Shown here: piece after piece, positions 33,774 through 46,949 of the stretch
How the letters are laid out: each line of letters opens with the position of its first letter
Position numbering within the stretch: the stretch's first letter is position 1
Assembly (NCBI RefSeq): GCF_037975245.1
Contig: NC_092565.1
Span: forward strand, 18,951,999 to 19,015,998
Reading direction: 5' to 3'
Origin: Apostichopus japonicus
Lineage: Eukaryota; Echinodermata; Holothuroidea; Aspidochirotida; Stichopodidae
DNA: 64,000 nt
Notes under the pieces: generated by a model
The model's input: the letters and a program-made list of their open reading frames with translations, nothing else
Told to the model about the DNA's origin: nothing
The model's database searches: none
Position numbers and translations under genes: made by a program

Positions 33774-35240
33774 TAAAGGGCAAAGTACAGCTTTGTTTCT
33801 AACGAAAAGGAGCACCTTGAAAAAGACAAACTAATTTATTTTTCCAGTTAGGGGATTTGGTCTAGAAAGTGTAAAAATTTCACTTACTCAAATATTATTT
33901 GCAGTTATCTTTTCAAGCTGCAGAGAATTCAAAAAGGCAACAGTCCATGCTACATTTTCATGGAACCTATTGGATAGCCTTTGGGGAAGTTTATCTGTTG
34001 ATTCGTGTCTCTTTGTCGATTCAAGTCTTTCTTGATAAAAACGACCAGTCAAAGTATATGGTTATTAGAACCTGAGATGGGTGTCTTGACAGTGCACAAA
34101 GTGATTGTACATTTTGAGGTAATAAGTAATTTCTTGCAAACTGCAAACTCCGTCTTAGCGAACGTTCATGTCTTTCAATTTTTGTTCATTTTCCGTCAAT
34201 TGTGTGAATATTACCCAAGTTGTGATCATCATGGTTTGAATTTGACACATACATATGTGATGCAATCTGGGGAGATAAGAATTGTGGTCATTTTTTATAT
34301 GAACGACATTTTTCCAGCCATGAATATAATGCCCCTCTCCCTCACCCGCCCCACCCTCTCCCTGTTCACCCAAAGATGTGTCTGTCTGCTTGCTAAATAA
34401 TACTGTATTTTGCAAACCATGTGTCTAAAGCTAAATGCAAATTACTTTGGCATATCTAGTGAGTCAAGAACGCCACCCACTTGTTTTCTGTTTTCCAATC
34501 ATGGCCTGCCAGATCAATTTCATGCCCATCCCTGCCCTAAAAGATTGGGTCATGATATTTTAGGGTACCACTCGCCAGTGAAATATATAATTTCAAAAAC
34601 TAAGTCTAAAGATAGCAATGCAATGCATGATGCATGGATCCATAATGTAGTATCCTCACCAAACTTATCAGAGATTCACACGAGTGTCACCTTGACAAAT
34701 GTCCAGTATAATAGTCATAAACGGTTGGATATCCCCGATAGTCCAGCGTCTGGATGACCCCAATTATCCTGTTTGTAATTGTAATCGTCCATGCTAGGAC
34801 AGAAGTGTTTACAAGCAATTTGCTGCTTTTATCTTCTTGATGCATTATTGTTCTATTTTGTGTGATATAATGTTATGTATACTCACTAGAATACTTGTCC
34901 ACATGACACCTGGATAAAGAAAAATACAACTTTCTTTCTCAATGTAAAAGATGTGGTTCGTTCTTTTCTCTGCAGTTTATTGATCTAAGTAAGAACTCCA
35001 TTTACTGATATATACTTTTTCAGCCATTGTATAGAATTAGGGGGGTGGGGTGGGTGATGGTGTTGGCAGATTTTTTTGGGTGGGTGGGGGAGAGTTGGAT
35101 CCCAGGATTAATACCTCACTGTCGAAAACATAATTAATAAATAAATAAAAAATCATAACACTAGTGTGAAATACAAATATTTCTGTGTATTTATCAAACT
35201 TTCAAACATTGCTCTGTAATAAAGATTTTCCAGTATTTCA
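33774..35240 (+). other. DYNC2I2 3' UTR
   Basis: The stop TGA (33771-33773) is followed directly by TAA. The candidate polyadenylation signal is AATAAA at 35218-35223; an earlier ATAAATAAATAAA cluster lies at about 35137-35149. The region contains an unusually open frame (34002-34757, same frame as the CDS, one TAA at 34398) and a C-rich stretch at about 34330-34365. The exact end of the transcript is not fixed. Confidence 0.55.
35218..35223 (+). terminator. Candidate DYNC2I2 polyadenylation signal AATAAA
   Basis: A canonical hexamer 1.4 kb after the stop codon. Other AATAAA-like clusters lie just upstream, so the real cleavage site may be there instead. Confidence 0.4.
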
Positions 35241-37145
35241 AAGGCAGAGTTACACAAATCGTTAGCTGTAAGACAAATCTGTTGTAACTATTAGTAATTC
35301 ATTCATGAAAAATATTCACTGGCAGAAGTCTGCTCAGGACGATATAATTGATAAAAAATATATTTTAATGTGTTCTATAGGAGTATGGAGTTAGCTGTGT
35401 TCTTAAACTAAAGATGCATATTTTGATAAAAGTTGGTTTAAACCACTGCAATTGCCAGATTCAAATGGTTAGGTTTATCTGAATGCTGAGATGCCCCAGT
35501 TTCTAAGATTTATTCTCTGTGGAATAATAGGGGACAGTTCAGTGGTTGGTTTAACTATTAACCAGTTCAATGTTATGGAAGGTAATCTTTTCATTGAGGT
35601 ACCTAGAGGCATGGAGGGTCCAAATTCTGTTCACCTTAGACTTCAGTTTTAAAGCCGTGCTTTGTTTGAGCCGTAACTTCGGACAACCCATGTTATAATA
35701 TACACATATACTTAACATAAATATAAAAACATCACAATATTTGAAACAATTGACAAATTTGTTTATTTTGTGAGTAATATCATTAACTATTGCACTGAAA
35801 CACATTCAATATCAAAGAATTGACCATTGGCATAATCAAAAAGAACGAAAAAGTTAAGTAGACCTGGTTAACAAACTGTTTTTACTACTGGTTGGCATTA
35901 AAACCACCGTTCTAAAATTGAAATTTTGCTGAAACATGTTGGATAACTGACATCCAACTGTAAACACTGAAAGAAGTAAATTTATCCATTTCACAATATG
36001 TTTTTATCCCCAGAAGGTTTGTTTTTGTCTTTACTGTAGTTGAATGTGTATTTTTGTAATATTTCTGGTGTCTACGGCTAAAACATTCAAATTTCTCATA
36101 CACGTCACACAACACCCTGGTTGAAGAGATTTCTTTCGCAAAACTTAGTTATGTTAAATTACCGCGCTGTTCCAATTGATTTACTAAGTTACAAGCACAC
36201 GCTTGGGGTATAATTCAAACTACATAAGAGTTGAAAGTTGGTAGAACTTCCATCAAGTATGAGAGCTAGAAACTTTATGTATTTTTCCATCACATATTGC
36301 ATTTTGACACTGAGCCCTGTGTTTTTAACCTAAGATCAACATGTAGAGTACCAAGTAGAGTAATCACTTTCATACAAGTGAGGAGATGGTGAAGTACCTT
36401 AGGAGCATTAGATGTATAAAAACAACCAAACTTCTCATACCCCAAGCACACTTGTAAAGCCCTCATTATCAAAGCATCTCTCCATGACAGAATGCAAGTT
36501 AACCCAGGGTGGTACACAAAGTTAAAGCCCACCCAAAATGAGGTAGATTTTCTACATTTAAACACAGTGCTTGAAGCTACAATACTACCCTCTCATGCAC
36601 GACATTCATTTTCAACAGCTCATTGTTTCATTGATCAACCAACCGCAACATGCCAGAATATTGTCGGCTGCTTTCTGCCAACATTCATCACTTGATACTC
36701 TTGGATTAGAATATCTGTCAGTCTCCATGGTAAACCTTGCTCACTTTAAATTTGTGACTGCTTTATCTTGTTCGCTGAAGCTAATTTTTGCAATCATGTT
36801 CAACCTTAGTCAAACATGTATTTCAAAAGGGTCAAGTCTCTACTCCAGCCTTTCCGTCTTTCTTTAAGTCTCCATGATAACCTTGCTCTCCTTCAGTGTG
36901 TGACTGCTTTATCTTATTGCTGAAGCTGAATTTTCAACTAGTAACTTGATCATGTGCAGTCTTAGTCAAACATGTTTTTCAAAAAGCGTCATGTCTCTTC
37001 TCCAGCCTTTTCATCATTCTTTAAGTCTCCATGGTAACCTTGCTCTCCTTCAGTGTGTGACTGCATTATCTTGTTGCTGAAGCTGAATTTTCAACTAGTA
37101 ACTTGATCATGTGCAGTCTTAGTCAAACATGTTTTTCAAATATCG
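35240..37145. other. Convergent 3' zone between DYNC2I2 and PAAT
   Basis: No separate gene is recognised. The part nearest 37145 is the PAAT 3' UTR on the minus strand, which contains three decayed copies of the PAAT coiled-coil exon (36721-37181). The remainder is AT-rich, with no repeat or coding signal that I can name. Confidence 0.55.
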
Positions 37146-37339
37146 TCATGTCTCTTCTCCAGCCTTTTCATCATTCTTTACGTCTCCATGGTAACCTTGC
37201 TCTCCTTCAGATTCTGACTGCTTATTCTTGTTGTTTGCAGCAAATTGTTCAACTAATACCTCAATCCTGTTCAATCTTAGTTCTATATGTTTTTCAAAAG
37301 CATCGAGTCTCTTCTCCAGTCTTCCCATCATTCTTTCTT
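36721..37339. repeat. Four ~157-bp tandem copies of the PAAT exon 5 coiled-coil segment
   Basis: On the plus strand each unit starts GTCTCCATGRTAA near 36721, 36868, 37025 and 37182 (spacings 147, 157, 157). Shared blocks are CCTTGCTC, TGACTGC, TTAGTCAAACATGT (TTAGTTCTATATGT in the coding copy) and TTTTTCAAA. The unit at 37182-37339 is the coding one, within PAAT exon 5. The other three lie beyond it in transcript order, almost entirely in the 3' UTR, and are full of stops. Because 157 is not a multiple of three, translation enters the second unit out of frame and ends at TGA 37148-37146. Confidence 0.88.
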
Positions 37340-40300
37340 CCAATGCTTGTAGTTGGGCAGCCATGGTCTCTTGAAGCATCGCAGCTAATCCTTGGCTACC
37401 GGGAACAGACTGCTGATCTTTCTCAGATCTGTTGTCAAAACAAAATAATGATAAGATATAGACAAATCAACCAAGATAGAAAATTTCTTGTATAGGGTTA
37501 TGAAGTCTACAAGTAAGGAGAAGAAATCTGCTTATGTCCTAGAGATAGCTTAAGGGGATTAAAGAGCTGGAATTACTTAGACATGGAATTACTTAGACTT
37601 GCTAATAGGATTAAAGGATAGAGCTAGAGATGAGGAGAGGGGTATAGGGCAGTGGGGCGGTGGTTTTATGAGGTGAGGAGCGAAGGTAGTAAGGAGAGAC
37701 AAGGAAAGGGAGAAGCTGAAGTTGTGTGAGAGGATAGCGGTGATAAGGTTGGAAGGTAGCAAAGGTTGTTGATGAAGGCTGGATGTTTTGTGATTGTGAA
37801 AGGAAGCAGTGGCATTTTGTGGAGTCCGATAATAAATGAAGAAAAGCATCGAATAACACTGTCCTGAACTTACTACCCCAAACTACGTAACAGATAGTGA
37901 CAAACAGCAATCTTATCTTTCTGATCATCAAAGGAAAATTTGGGCATATGTTAAGAAAGTCACATTTCATTCGAAATCACAATTTATTTTCAGGCATTAA
38001 TCTCATCCAGATTATCAATAAGATGCTTAAAACAGGCTAAATACTTTTTCTCTTGTTGGGCTTCCACAGTTGCATTATCTTTTATCTTATACTGTATGTT
38101 AATATACTGATATCTATAGCCATTATACTACATGTAAATGCTGAACGTGTAAGAATAAAGTGTAACACCAGTGACTAACATTGGGTAAAATATCATATCA
38201 TAATTACAAACAAAAACAAAGAAATTCCATGTAAGCCTCTCCACTATTTTTGTAACATTAACGCCACCGATGCTAGTCACAGCTAACTCTTTATATGTTA
38301 AATTAGCTTCAAACAAGTTTGCTGGATAGAAACTGTTCAGTTTTGCAATCAACAGTTAAACAACCAGACTGATATGGACAGAAGATTCCTTCCTTCACTT
38401 TTGAGCATCTAGATCAAACGAAACATACTTGAGACTACTTCCATTAATTCCTATGGGTCGTGTCTTGCCTAGACTAAAAAAAAAGAAGAAGTTTCTAAAA
38501 TTTCACATACCCGGAAGCCTCTTTTTCCGCTTTCTCGCTTTCATCCGGTTTGGCGGTCTGCTGTCTTTCGTCACGTCGCATCTGAGAGACATTCTTGCAG
38601 ATCCCTTGTAAAGATTGATACAGTTGGTTGTTTGCACCGGGAGCATTGCCATGACGACCAGAAGCTGATGCCATCATTTTACTCATAGCCTCTGTCAAAG
38701 CATTAGAATCAGCATTGCCACCTTGTGTTTGTGAGCTAAGCCTGGCTAGTTCACCACTCCTGGATAACATTGACAACATTCCTACCATGGGGCTCGCCGA
38801 GGTGTCCCGAGAGGCCGATTCTTGCGCTCGCTGCTGTATATCGCTCCACACGGAACTTTGATTCTGAAAAACGGCAAAAAAGTTATTATGAAAGTTTACA
38901 CTATTGGAGGAAAGTGAAGAACAGATCATTGGTACAAAATAGGCACAGGAGCCACATGTACATGAGAATAATAAATAAATACAATGCTAGATATAGCGCT
39001 ATTCCAAATATGATCATAGCGCTTAACAACAAAAGAAAACAAAAACACACTGTCAGATAAATGGCAGAAAATGAATACTCAGTACAAATACAAAGATGAA
39101 AAATGACCCTAGAAAATATGAGTTTTGAGATTTCTTTTGAACCCCCATCTTTTCTTGGCATTTCTTTAGCAAACATTTGTAAGAAAGTTGGACAGTTGAA
39201 AACTGAACTTGGCAATACAAGTAACTTATATATGAGGAGAGCATTGTGGTCAAGTGGTTAAGGCAGTGGACTGGTGATCTAAGGATTACAGGTTCAAGCC
39301 TTGGCCAGATCATTGCATTGTGTCCTTGGCCATTGCCTCTCTTCACCCAGGTGTATAAATGGGGACTTGCCAGGTAACTTGTAAATATAGTTGCGTGCGC
39401 CGGTTTCTGGCTGCACCCTATGGGAAGTCCCCCGGGGGACACGTGGTTGTGGTGCACTGTGGTATCCCAGGGAGAGATTGATTGAATTGCGCACACTTTG
39501 GTGTGTAGGTTAGACAAGTTACCAATGACCAAGGCTAATAGCGCCTTTCAACAATTTCTGTTGACTTAGGAGCTATATGAATGTCTTCTGATTGATTGAT
39601 TGATTGACTCAACAACACTAAACCAATAGGTAACGTCCAATGAGGTTTTTTTTTCCACTCACCTCCTGATACTGTTCGACAGTTTGCATCAGATGTTCGA
39701 CATTCTCTGGAACGGGTTGTGACATGGTGGAAAGTAACTGGCGAACTTTCACCATGTCAATATGCTTCTTCGGCAGAATTAGCTCGGACTCTTCACTGAC
39801 CTTGCACACCGTCACAGCCAGTCTCGATACCTTCAGGCAGCGTTTCTCGGCTAAGGATAACAGCTGGCGGAGAAAGAAGCAACAGAATGCATTTACATCA
39901 TCTGTAGTTAAGCTTACATTATTTTACATTATTATGGTTTCAAGTATGTCTGATCAGATTTCCTATTTCTTTATCAGACCTTCAATAATCTATAGAGCTG
40001 ATACATCACAATTCTACTAGACTGTGAAAATACTCCAGGAATGATGCTATTACTAACTGAGGGAAACTTGTCCAGAAATGATGATCACACCACTTAATTA
40101 CTTGCAAGAGAAGCAGGCCCAAACTTTCTTCATTGGTCAATCTGTGGATGCGACAGAAACAACTCAACCGGCTCTTAAAGAAAACCCTTGTAAGATAACA
40201 CAATTTTAATGTTTTCAACCTTTGATTTGTAATGAGTACCCACTTCTACCTGTACTCTAGCATAGTTACCTGTAGAAGTGCTGCCCCTTTTGGATTTGTA

Positions 40301-41754
40301 CTCACACTTGCAGCATTCACTAGTGCAAAGTCATGTACTCATATTCATGTTTAGGGCCTTGTACCCAAATTGGTACTCATAACAAGGGAAATTCTACTTG
40401 TACTTATACTCATGCTGTTGTACTCATACTACAAGTCTGCTGAACACACTAGACTGTAGTTATGAGCACATCAATATGACATCTTGGAGCCAAATATGTT
40501 TGAGTTTTTACATATTAAAATTCTGGTGTACCTTTAAAGAGCAAGAAGGTAGGGACTTCTCCAAAACAAACGTCTTCTTGTAATTTACACCCTGACACTC
40601 CTCCTCCTCTGTTAACTTCTCTCCTCTGACAGTACATGTATACTCCCCTCTATTATCATAGATTTCCATGTGTCGTGCATTAGTAACAACCTCCAAGGTT
40701 GCGATCTGTATCTCTTTCTCACACTGAAGAGTAACTGTGACCGGTATGAAATCCGTGCCCTCATCTTTGGGTCTAAGTTCGACATCTGAAAATCTCTGGA
40801 CACTACACGGCTCAAAACTAGGAGAAGATAAGAAAAGATGACTGTAACAGGTAAGTGATACATTAGAAATATAAAAACAAAATTACCATACTGAACATGA
40901 ATGCACAACAGAGACTTAACCGGTAATACATCAGTGTCAAAAACAGAAATCTAGTAGACTTAGAACTTTTCTATGCACATGACTAATAAACAGGAACAAC
41001 TTTTGCATCAGGTCAATAAATTGAAACAAAGCTAATCAATACCCATCACCCAATTACTAAGTGCAAAGTCGAATGATTACACAGAATACTTATGCATATT
41101 TATAGAGGCTGTACATAGAAAAAGGCCCAGTCTGTTCAGGCATTTAGCATTCAAGTTTCTGTCAGATCACTGGCTTCATTAAGCACAAGGAAATCAAGGG
41201 CTTTGTCACCTCGTTCTTCATACTAACGTGAACTGCATGGTTCTACGTTGTCCTCTGTGGGAGAGTTGTGATGGGAAATTTCAATGGATGAGCCTTCAGT
41301 AACTGTTTCTTAATTTAAAAGTTATTCACACCATCATGTGGCAATAAGTATCCAGCATTAGTCTAAAACTTACTACAGAGACTGAAACTTGAAAGAGTTT
41401 GACAATAACAGAAAAATTTACATACATAGTTCTTTCTTCAAACAAATCTGATGCAGGTCTACAACTCCTTTTCCACTGACCATTACAAGCAACAGTCGGA
41501 GATAAATTAGCTGCGGTAGGCTAGGCCCATGTTAGTAATGCTGCAATAGTAATACAATAACACCAAAAGTATGAGTGCTTAGTAACTTTTACTTAGGCCC
41601 TACGCCTATATTACGACAGGATTAACTAAACCTACCTATCTTCAGACCGGGCGTTATTATCATCAAACAGTAACGTTATCGCCGAAGAAAGCGAAGACGG
41701 TGTGCCTTCAATCCAAGACGACGAAGCTGATACATAATGTGAAGAAATCATCAT
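37146..41754 (-). CDS. PAAT: PAAT / C10orf88 orthologue (5 coding exons, 413 aa)
   Basis: Orthologue of human C10orf88, called PAAT for its reported association with mitochondrial ABC transporters. Coding exons in transcript order: 41754-41636, 40817-40532, 39863-39663, 38863-38511, 37428-37146; phases agree and all introns are GT-AG. Recognition comes from FEPCSVQRFSDVEL (from residue 41), EVVTNARHMEIY (near 82), [17 protein letters not shown] joined across an intron to LLSLAEKRCLKVSRLAV, VRQLLSTMSQPVPENVEHLM (exon 3), and a C-terminal coiled coil of Leu/Glu/Arg heptads (about 337-385). The order and spacing match the human protein (445 aa). The N-terminus is weakly conserved; two ATGs stand in tandem (41754, 41751) and the first was taken. 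The last 11-12 residues come from an out-of-frame neighbour repeat, so the native C-terminal tail appears replaced. Intron 4 holds a MITE, intron 3 a SINE. The biochemical role is taken from the human protein. Confidence 0.9.
37497..37891 (-). mobile_element. MITE copy 2 (395 bp)
   Basis: Same family as 11256-11644, opposite strand. It begins (minus strand) GTTACGTAGTTTGGGG and ends AGACTTCATAAC. No clear target-site duplication remains (only CTAT is shared). It contains a small internal duplication (AAGTAATTCCA twice). It sits in PAAT intron 4, about 70 bp from the exon 5 acceptor. Confidence 0.8.
39234..39609 (+). mobile_element. tRNA-derived SINE
   Basis: The head resembles a tRNA gene: A-box-like TGGTCAAGTGG (39247-39257) and B box GGTTCAAGCCT (39291-39301), about 34 bp apart. 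A central part follows with GTGTATAAATGGGGACTTG and a G/C-rich core near 39410-39460. The 3' part has TAATAGCGCCTTTCAAC and AGGAGCTATATGAATG, then a (GATT)n tail (39590-39609). That LINE-like 3' end with a tetranucleotide tail suggests mobilisation by a partner LINE. It is antisense to PAAT in intron 3, only about 55 bp from the exon 3 donor. The 159-codon frame on its minus strand is an artefact. Confidence 0.85.
40250..40654. repeat. Source segment of the PAAT duplication
   Basis: The partner of 32488-32889. It covers PAAT intron 2 (40250-40531) and the 3' 123 bp of exon 2 (40532-40654). Because it contains an intact, conserved exon, this copy is taken as the original. Confidence 0.8.
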
Positions 41755-44700
41755 TTAATAAATGCAAGTCGCTTAACTAAACGGTACCAGTATCACGTTA
41801 CCGCGGGGCCTTATAATTCAGTGTGAATGTGTTGTTTCATATACTCAACTGTTATTTATTATAGTGAGTACTGTGTGCGCATTCATGAAATAGCCTTGAG
41901 TGTGTTGAATTTCTGTGTTTCTGACTCACTGTGTAAAACAAACGCAGTCGAATATTTGGGGGTGCACTTATATATCATGGTTACTACTATCGCAACCTAA
42001 CGTGGTTAATGAGTTCCCAATGGTTGTTGCATGGCTTGTTGTATTTATGCCATAAGGTTATGTATTGTCCTTTCCAGATACCAAACAAGGGAGCTAACAG
42101 GTTCGGCACTTTCAATTTATTAGTAAAACTGTTGCAGCGCATTCTCTTAACCTATAATCTGCAATTTACGTTGCAATTTACGTGCGTTTTGGACAGATTA
42201 TTTCGTGGTCTGAATTGTTATAAGTGTAAGACGGCCGCGAGTATCAGAACTATATACCTCTCCCTATCAACGGATAGCTAAAAAGGACCAGGCTGTAAAA
42301 GTAAGGCCAACCGATTCAATCTTTACTGTAAACCGGATAATAGGGAATCCTTTTTAATCATCAACCTGTTACTATGTGAATTCTTTGCCGGACGGTTAAA
42401 CAGGTTTCGAAAACATGAAGTCCCCACCCCCCCCCCACCCCACCACCATCGGCCCGGACTCTTCCACAAGCGTCAATGGGAACAACCACTTAAAAGTTAA
42501 AACCCTTAGAAATTGCCTGTTGTGTAGCATTGAGTACATCTGCATGTTTCGGCAGGAAAACATCACTCAGCTTCCCTTGACTACGCTCTAACTATAAAAT
42601 GTATTTGAATGGAATAAATAACATAACTTTCTTCTAACATTTTGCCAAAAGGCAAGTCCGCGGCGGATACAGGATTTCTCTGAAGAGTGGGTCCGGGGGA
42701 CAAGTAGCGGTATCCATCAAAATTTCTACCAAGCTATCTACTAAAGTAATCTACCTTCTACTAAATTAGCGTACGATAATGGAGCGAACCAATTGCCCGC
42801 GCCTGAATCCTGTAAGGTCTAATGTGTAGCCTATTATTTGTATGAGCAAGATCATTTTTGCAAATTTTTCATTTTTAGTGCACAAGTCAGAAGATGGGGG
42901 CAGGGAGAACCTCCCTAGACCCTTACCTGTAAACATATAACTTGTGTTACTGAGTAGCGAAAATGTCTGTATAGTTTTGTCGATCGCCAATGCAAACTCC
43001 GGGATACGTCTTCACATGAAAATGAACCTGTAGGCTGTATATATTCTGATCCCAATCTCTTAAAATATCAAATCTCTGTATTTTATTGTCGAGGAACTGT
43101 ACATAGTTGCTCATAAATTGATAATGAAGTATCTAGGCATAGACATCATATATAGTATCAATTTGAATGCGGTATGCTTTCTGTTTATTTATTCACAGTT
43201 TACGTGGGTGTTTTGGCTTTCACTGAAAGGCAAGAATCTATAATGGGCTCATGAAATGCATTATTAACATTAAGCATGGAAAATTGACAGGAAGCCACAT
43301 AAAGGTGTATGAACCTACGGTTCATAGCGCAGTATATATAGAGCCAATGAATAAATGTTCCGTGATGTAAGCGATAGCTTTTGTACTTACTAGCCTATTA
43401 TGTAAAGCCAAACACATAGGCTATATATCACGAAGAAATATAACAACCCGCGGAATACATTTCGATATTTCGGAGTACGGTAAGGTACGTAAACATTTTG
43501 CTATTTGTCATCGGTAGGATTTTATATTATAAGGGTAAATAAATCAAATACTTGACCGTTATATGCTAGGGTAATGTAGGTATGACTATATATTCGGTAA
43601 GTAATTACGAACTCATTTCATACGCAAGCGTGTACGTGCATACGTGTTTATTACAATGTGGTTCGGTGAAATAATCATTGGCAACCTTAAATTTTAATGG
43701 TCGGATAATAATTCTCGAGAGTGGGTTATTCAATTATCCCAAAATATCGACAAATGTTTCCATTTTTTTATATAGAAAAACAACGACAATATTTTCTAGT
43801 AAGTAAGTGTAGCCTAGTCTATGCACAGGATTAAAATAGGAGGGAAACACCATTAATATATCATGCCAATGTATTTAATGTTATGCACTTCGATTATACA
43901 GAAGAGTTTCTATGCCTACTTCTCGATTCTACGGCTGTGTTGGTTTAAACCATATCTTATAATATCCAATGAACCGTCCCGTCACTGCGTAATCGATGTT
44001 TGTTTGTGTGTGGAGGGGGGGGGGGGGGGTTGTTCTATAAACTCTCTTAACATCCCATGCTCCTAAATAGTGCTTTAATGTAGGCTACTCCGCGATGATA
44101 AGGATGCTCTCCTACTACCCCTAAGACAGTCGTGGGGAATTTGAAGAATTTGCACCCCCCCCCCCCAACCCCGGCGCCTCCCTCTACCTTTGAAATTCTA
44201 TGAACGCCACTGAAATTAACTTATATACTGAGACAATTACTATAACGAGCAATATATAAGTTAGTGTGCATGTTTGTTTTGATAAACAACATATTTTCTT
44301 CCATGAGTTCAAACATCTGTAAAATAAATTAATCCAACACACATATCAGTCTGTTGCCGCTTGTAAACGGTAACGGCGAGAGAAATACAGGTGCAAACGC
44401 CAGCAGCAACGCCAGCAGCACCTTAATTACTTTAAAGGCTAATTAGTGTACGTCACAGCGAACTAGAATTCTCAGCTCTCTGCCGTGGTCGAGAGGAGGA
44501 GGTATAGAAAGGAGGGGTCTACACTAGATGTGCTAAGTTCTAACCGTTGAAATATTTCACAAAAATTGAAAAAGACTCTACTATATAGGCAATTACATGC
44601 TTCAGTGAGGGCAAACAGCCGAGAAGTACCGTAACTGAATGGGTGACATGGTGGACGACAAACCCTTGTTCAAGGTTAATGATCTGTAACCATTATTTGA

Positions 44701-44998
44701 CTTTCTAGCATAATTTGAAGATGACTATCAATGATACCTATAATTATGTTAACTTAAAACTTGTGATATATGCGTGGAGTTTCCACAATGCATGGTAGTA
44801 TGCTTAGTGGGACCGTTGTATAATCGTGTTATATAGGTGTTGCACCTCAATTTATCGTTTCTTTGACTTACACACCAAAATCGTCACTTTCAAGGCCCGT
44901 CAAAGAGAAAATACTAGTTTTCAACTGGCATATCATATACCCACTACATGATGGCTGAAGCGTAAGTTGGCATGTCATGGCACTTGCAAATTTCCATA

Positions 44999-45076
44999 TC
45001 GTGACCGTTTAGATTTTGAGCTAGAAGAGGAGCAATTTTAGCATACTGAACCCCACCCTTCCGTCTGCTCGCTCGG
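44999..45076 (+). repeat. Dispersed repeat, copy 1
   Basis: Shares TGACCGTTTAGATTTTGAGC, TAGAAGAG and TTTAGCATA with 47789-47873, in the same orientation. No terminal repeats are visible, so the class is unknown. Confidence 0.7.
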
Positions 45077-46949
45077 AGTAATATCAACATATAACCATAG
45101 AATGTCTAAATTGGTTTATATCACCTTCAATCCATATTTTCACAACATCTGTACTTAAAAGTATGCTTTTACATAAAGGCTGAATAGGCAATAATGGTAT
45201 CTGATAATATTCGCTAATATACAAGCATTATAGACGTTAGGTCATTTTAGCTCTTTTTTTCGGACAATATAACCTTTCGAGCGGATATACACGATCACTC
45301 TATGATCTCATTATCCGCTTTCCAAGAATTCCTGCAATCTGGAAGAGAACATAGGCCTATATATATATGGGCGTGTAATCAATCAGCATTTCTTAAAAGA
45401 AACATTTGTATTGTAATGAATGACTAAAATGTTAAGTAATAATAAACTGAGAATTACATAAGTCATAGATCACTGTGATAATATAACGTAAGATAAATTG
45501 GCCATTGGCTGACAACTTTATTTATACGTTTGGTTAGATATACTAGTATATCAACGCCAACGTTATACAGTAGGCTATATCACCACAAGCACATAGCAGA
45601 CTATACTAAAATTCTGCTTATGACGCGGTTGACTACAACATTTTATCTTGAATTTATGCAACACATATAATTGCCGCTTGACTGATTTGGCACATGCCAT
45701 GACATGTGTTCATGTGTTGTTGACGTATATATTTTCGTAAATCAGAAATTCCTCTCTGCGGAGTTGTCGATATATGTTGATCTTTTCACACCGGGAGTTT
45801 TTAAACATCTAGGACATGTCGAAAATATTTGTTCATAGAAGTATAAACCATACAGTCTGTAATATAATTTTTATTTTCATAACAATGTTTTCAATTTTGA
45901 TGTTGACGTTAATACTGATATCTTCAATTTCTAAGATGGCGTCCAAAATTAATTTTCTTTCGAAGTAAAGATAAGGAACCGTATCAATAGAGTATAAAAG
46001 AAGACATCGGGTTCGGTTAAGTAATAATTCCGAGTTAATGCCGGGAAATCTATACTGTTTCTTACAAGTAAGGGCCGAATAAATGGACAATCAAACCCGG
46101 AATAGCCTATCCCAATTGTTTACACAAGTTAGATGTACCTTATGCAGGGGCCCCGCACCCGCGTATACGTCTAGGGGGATTTATACGGTCTGTTAGCTTC
46201 TTCAGATTATAAGCAAGTACCGGTACACCCCCCCCCCCCCCACCCTCCCTTCCCCCTCACTGACCGACAGATGATAAATGCTTAGTTTTCGCCTCTGATA
46301 TTATATGTTATGTCGAACAAAAGGTATTTTTGATATGGCGTAAACAGATAATTGAAGGCAGAAAGAACGGCTTCACTTTCCGTCAGAAGTCATGTATTTT
46401 TAGCTCCTGTGACTTATAGCAGATCTCTGGTAGAAAAACTATCAACAAACAAACAGCTGTGCGCTCACTTTTGTGTGTAAAACGTCTGTATGAGACAGTG
46501 CCATGCTGGTTAAAGTGTCTTAATATAGATCGTATAGCAGCAATGCACGTTATACATGATAAAGCGTACGGATTGCGCATATATGCTATTCTAGTATATA
46601 TACGATATTTAAAACCTGACGTCCGAGCATGGTAACCTACAGACTAGAGATGTTTTTCAGTAATATCAAGAGACTCACACCAACGTAGCCAGAACTCTGA
46701 TAAGCTTGGCTGACGGTGTATCCCAGAAGTACTGTTACTATAGGTAAGACCATGAGCCTGCCGAATTCAGCCGAACTACCGGTATTTTATAGTAGGATAT
46801 TCTACTCAGTCGAAACATAAGATGTATGCCAATGGTTATCACAGCATTATGTAAATGAATACATTGCAAGTGATATTTATGACGATAAACCATAACTAGA
46901 CCCCTTTACTAGACTTTTTACACTTTATCAGGGAAGAACTGACCTCTCC

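Noticed and set aside
37589..37970. Overlapping open frames, minus strand, similar to 11262-11564
   Set aside because: The similarity is because both are copies of one MITE; Ser/Leu-rich translations without transposase motifs.
39241..39305. tRNA gene
   Set aside because: A and B boxes are present but the sequence does not close into an acceptor stem and is followed by a SINE body and tail.
39053..39532. 159-codon open frame, minus strand
   Set aside because: It runs through the SINE in reverse and into intron sequence, and has no motif.
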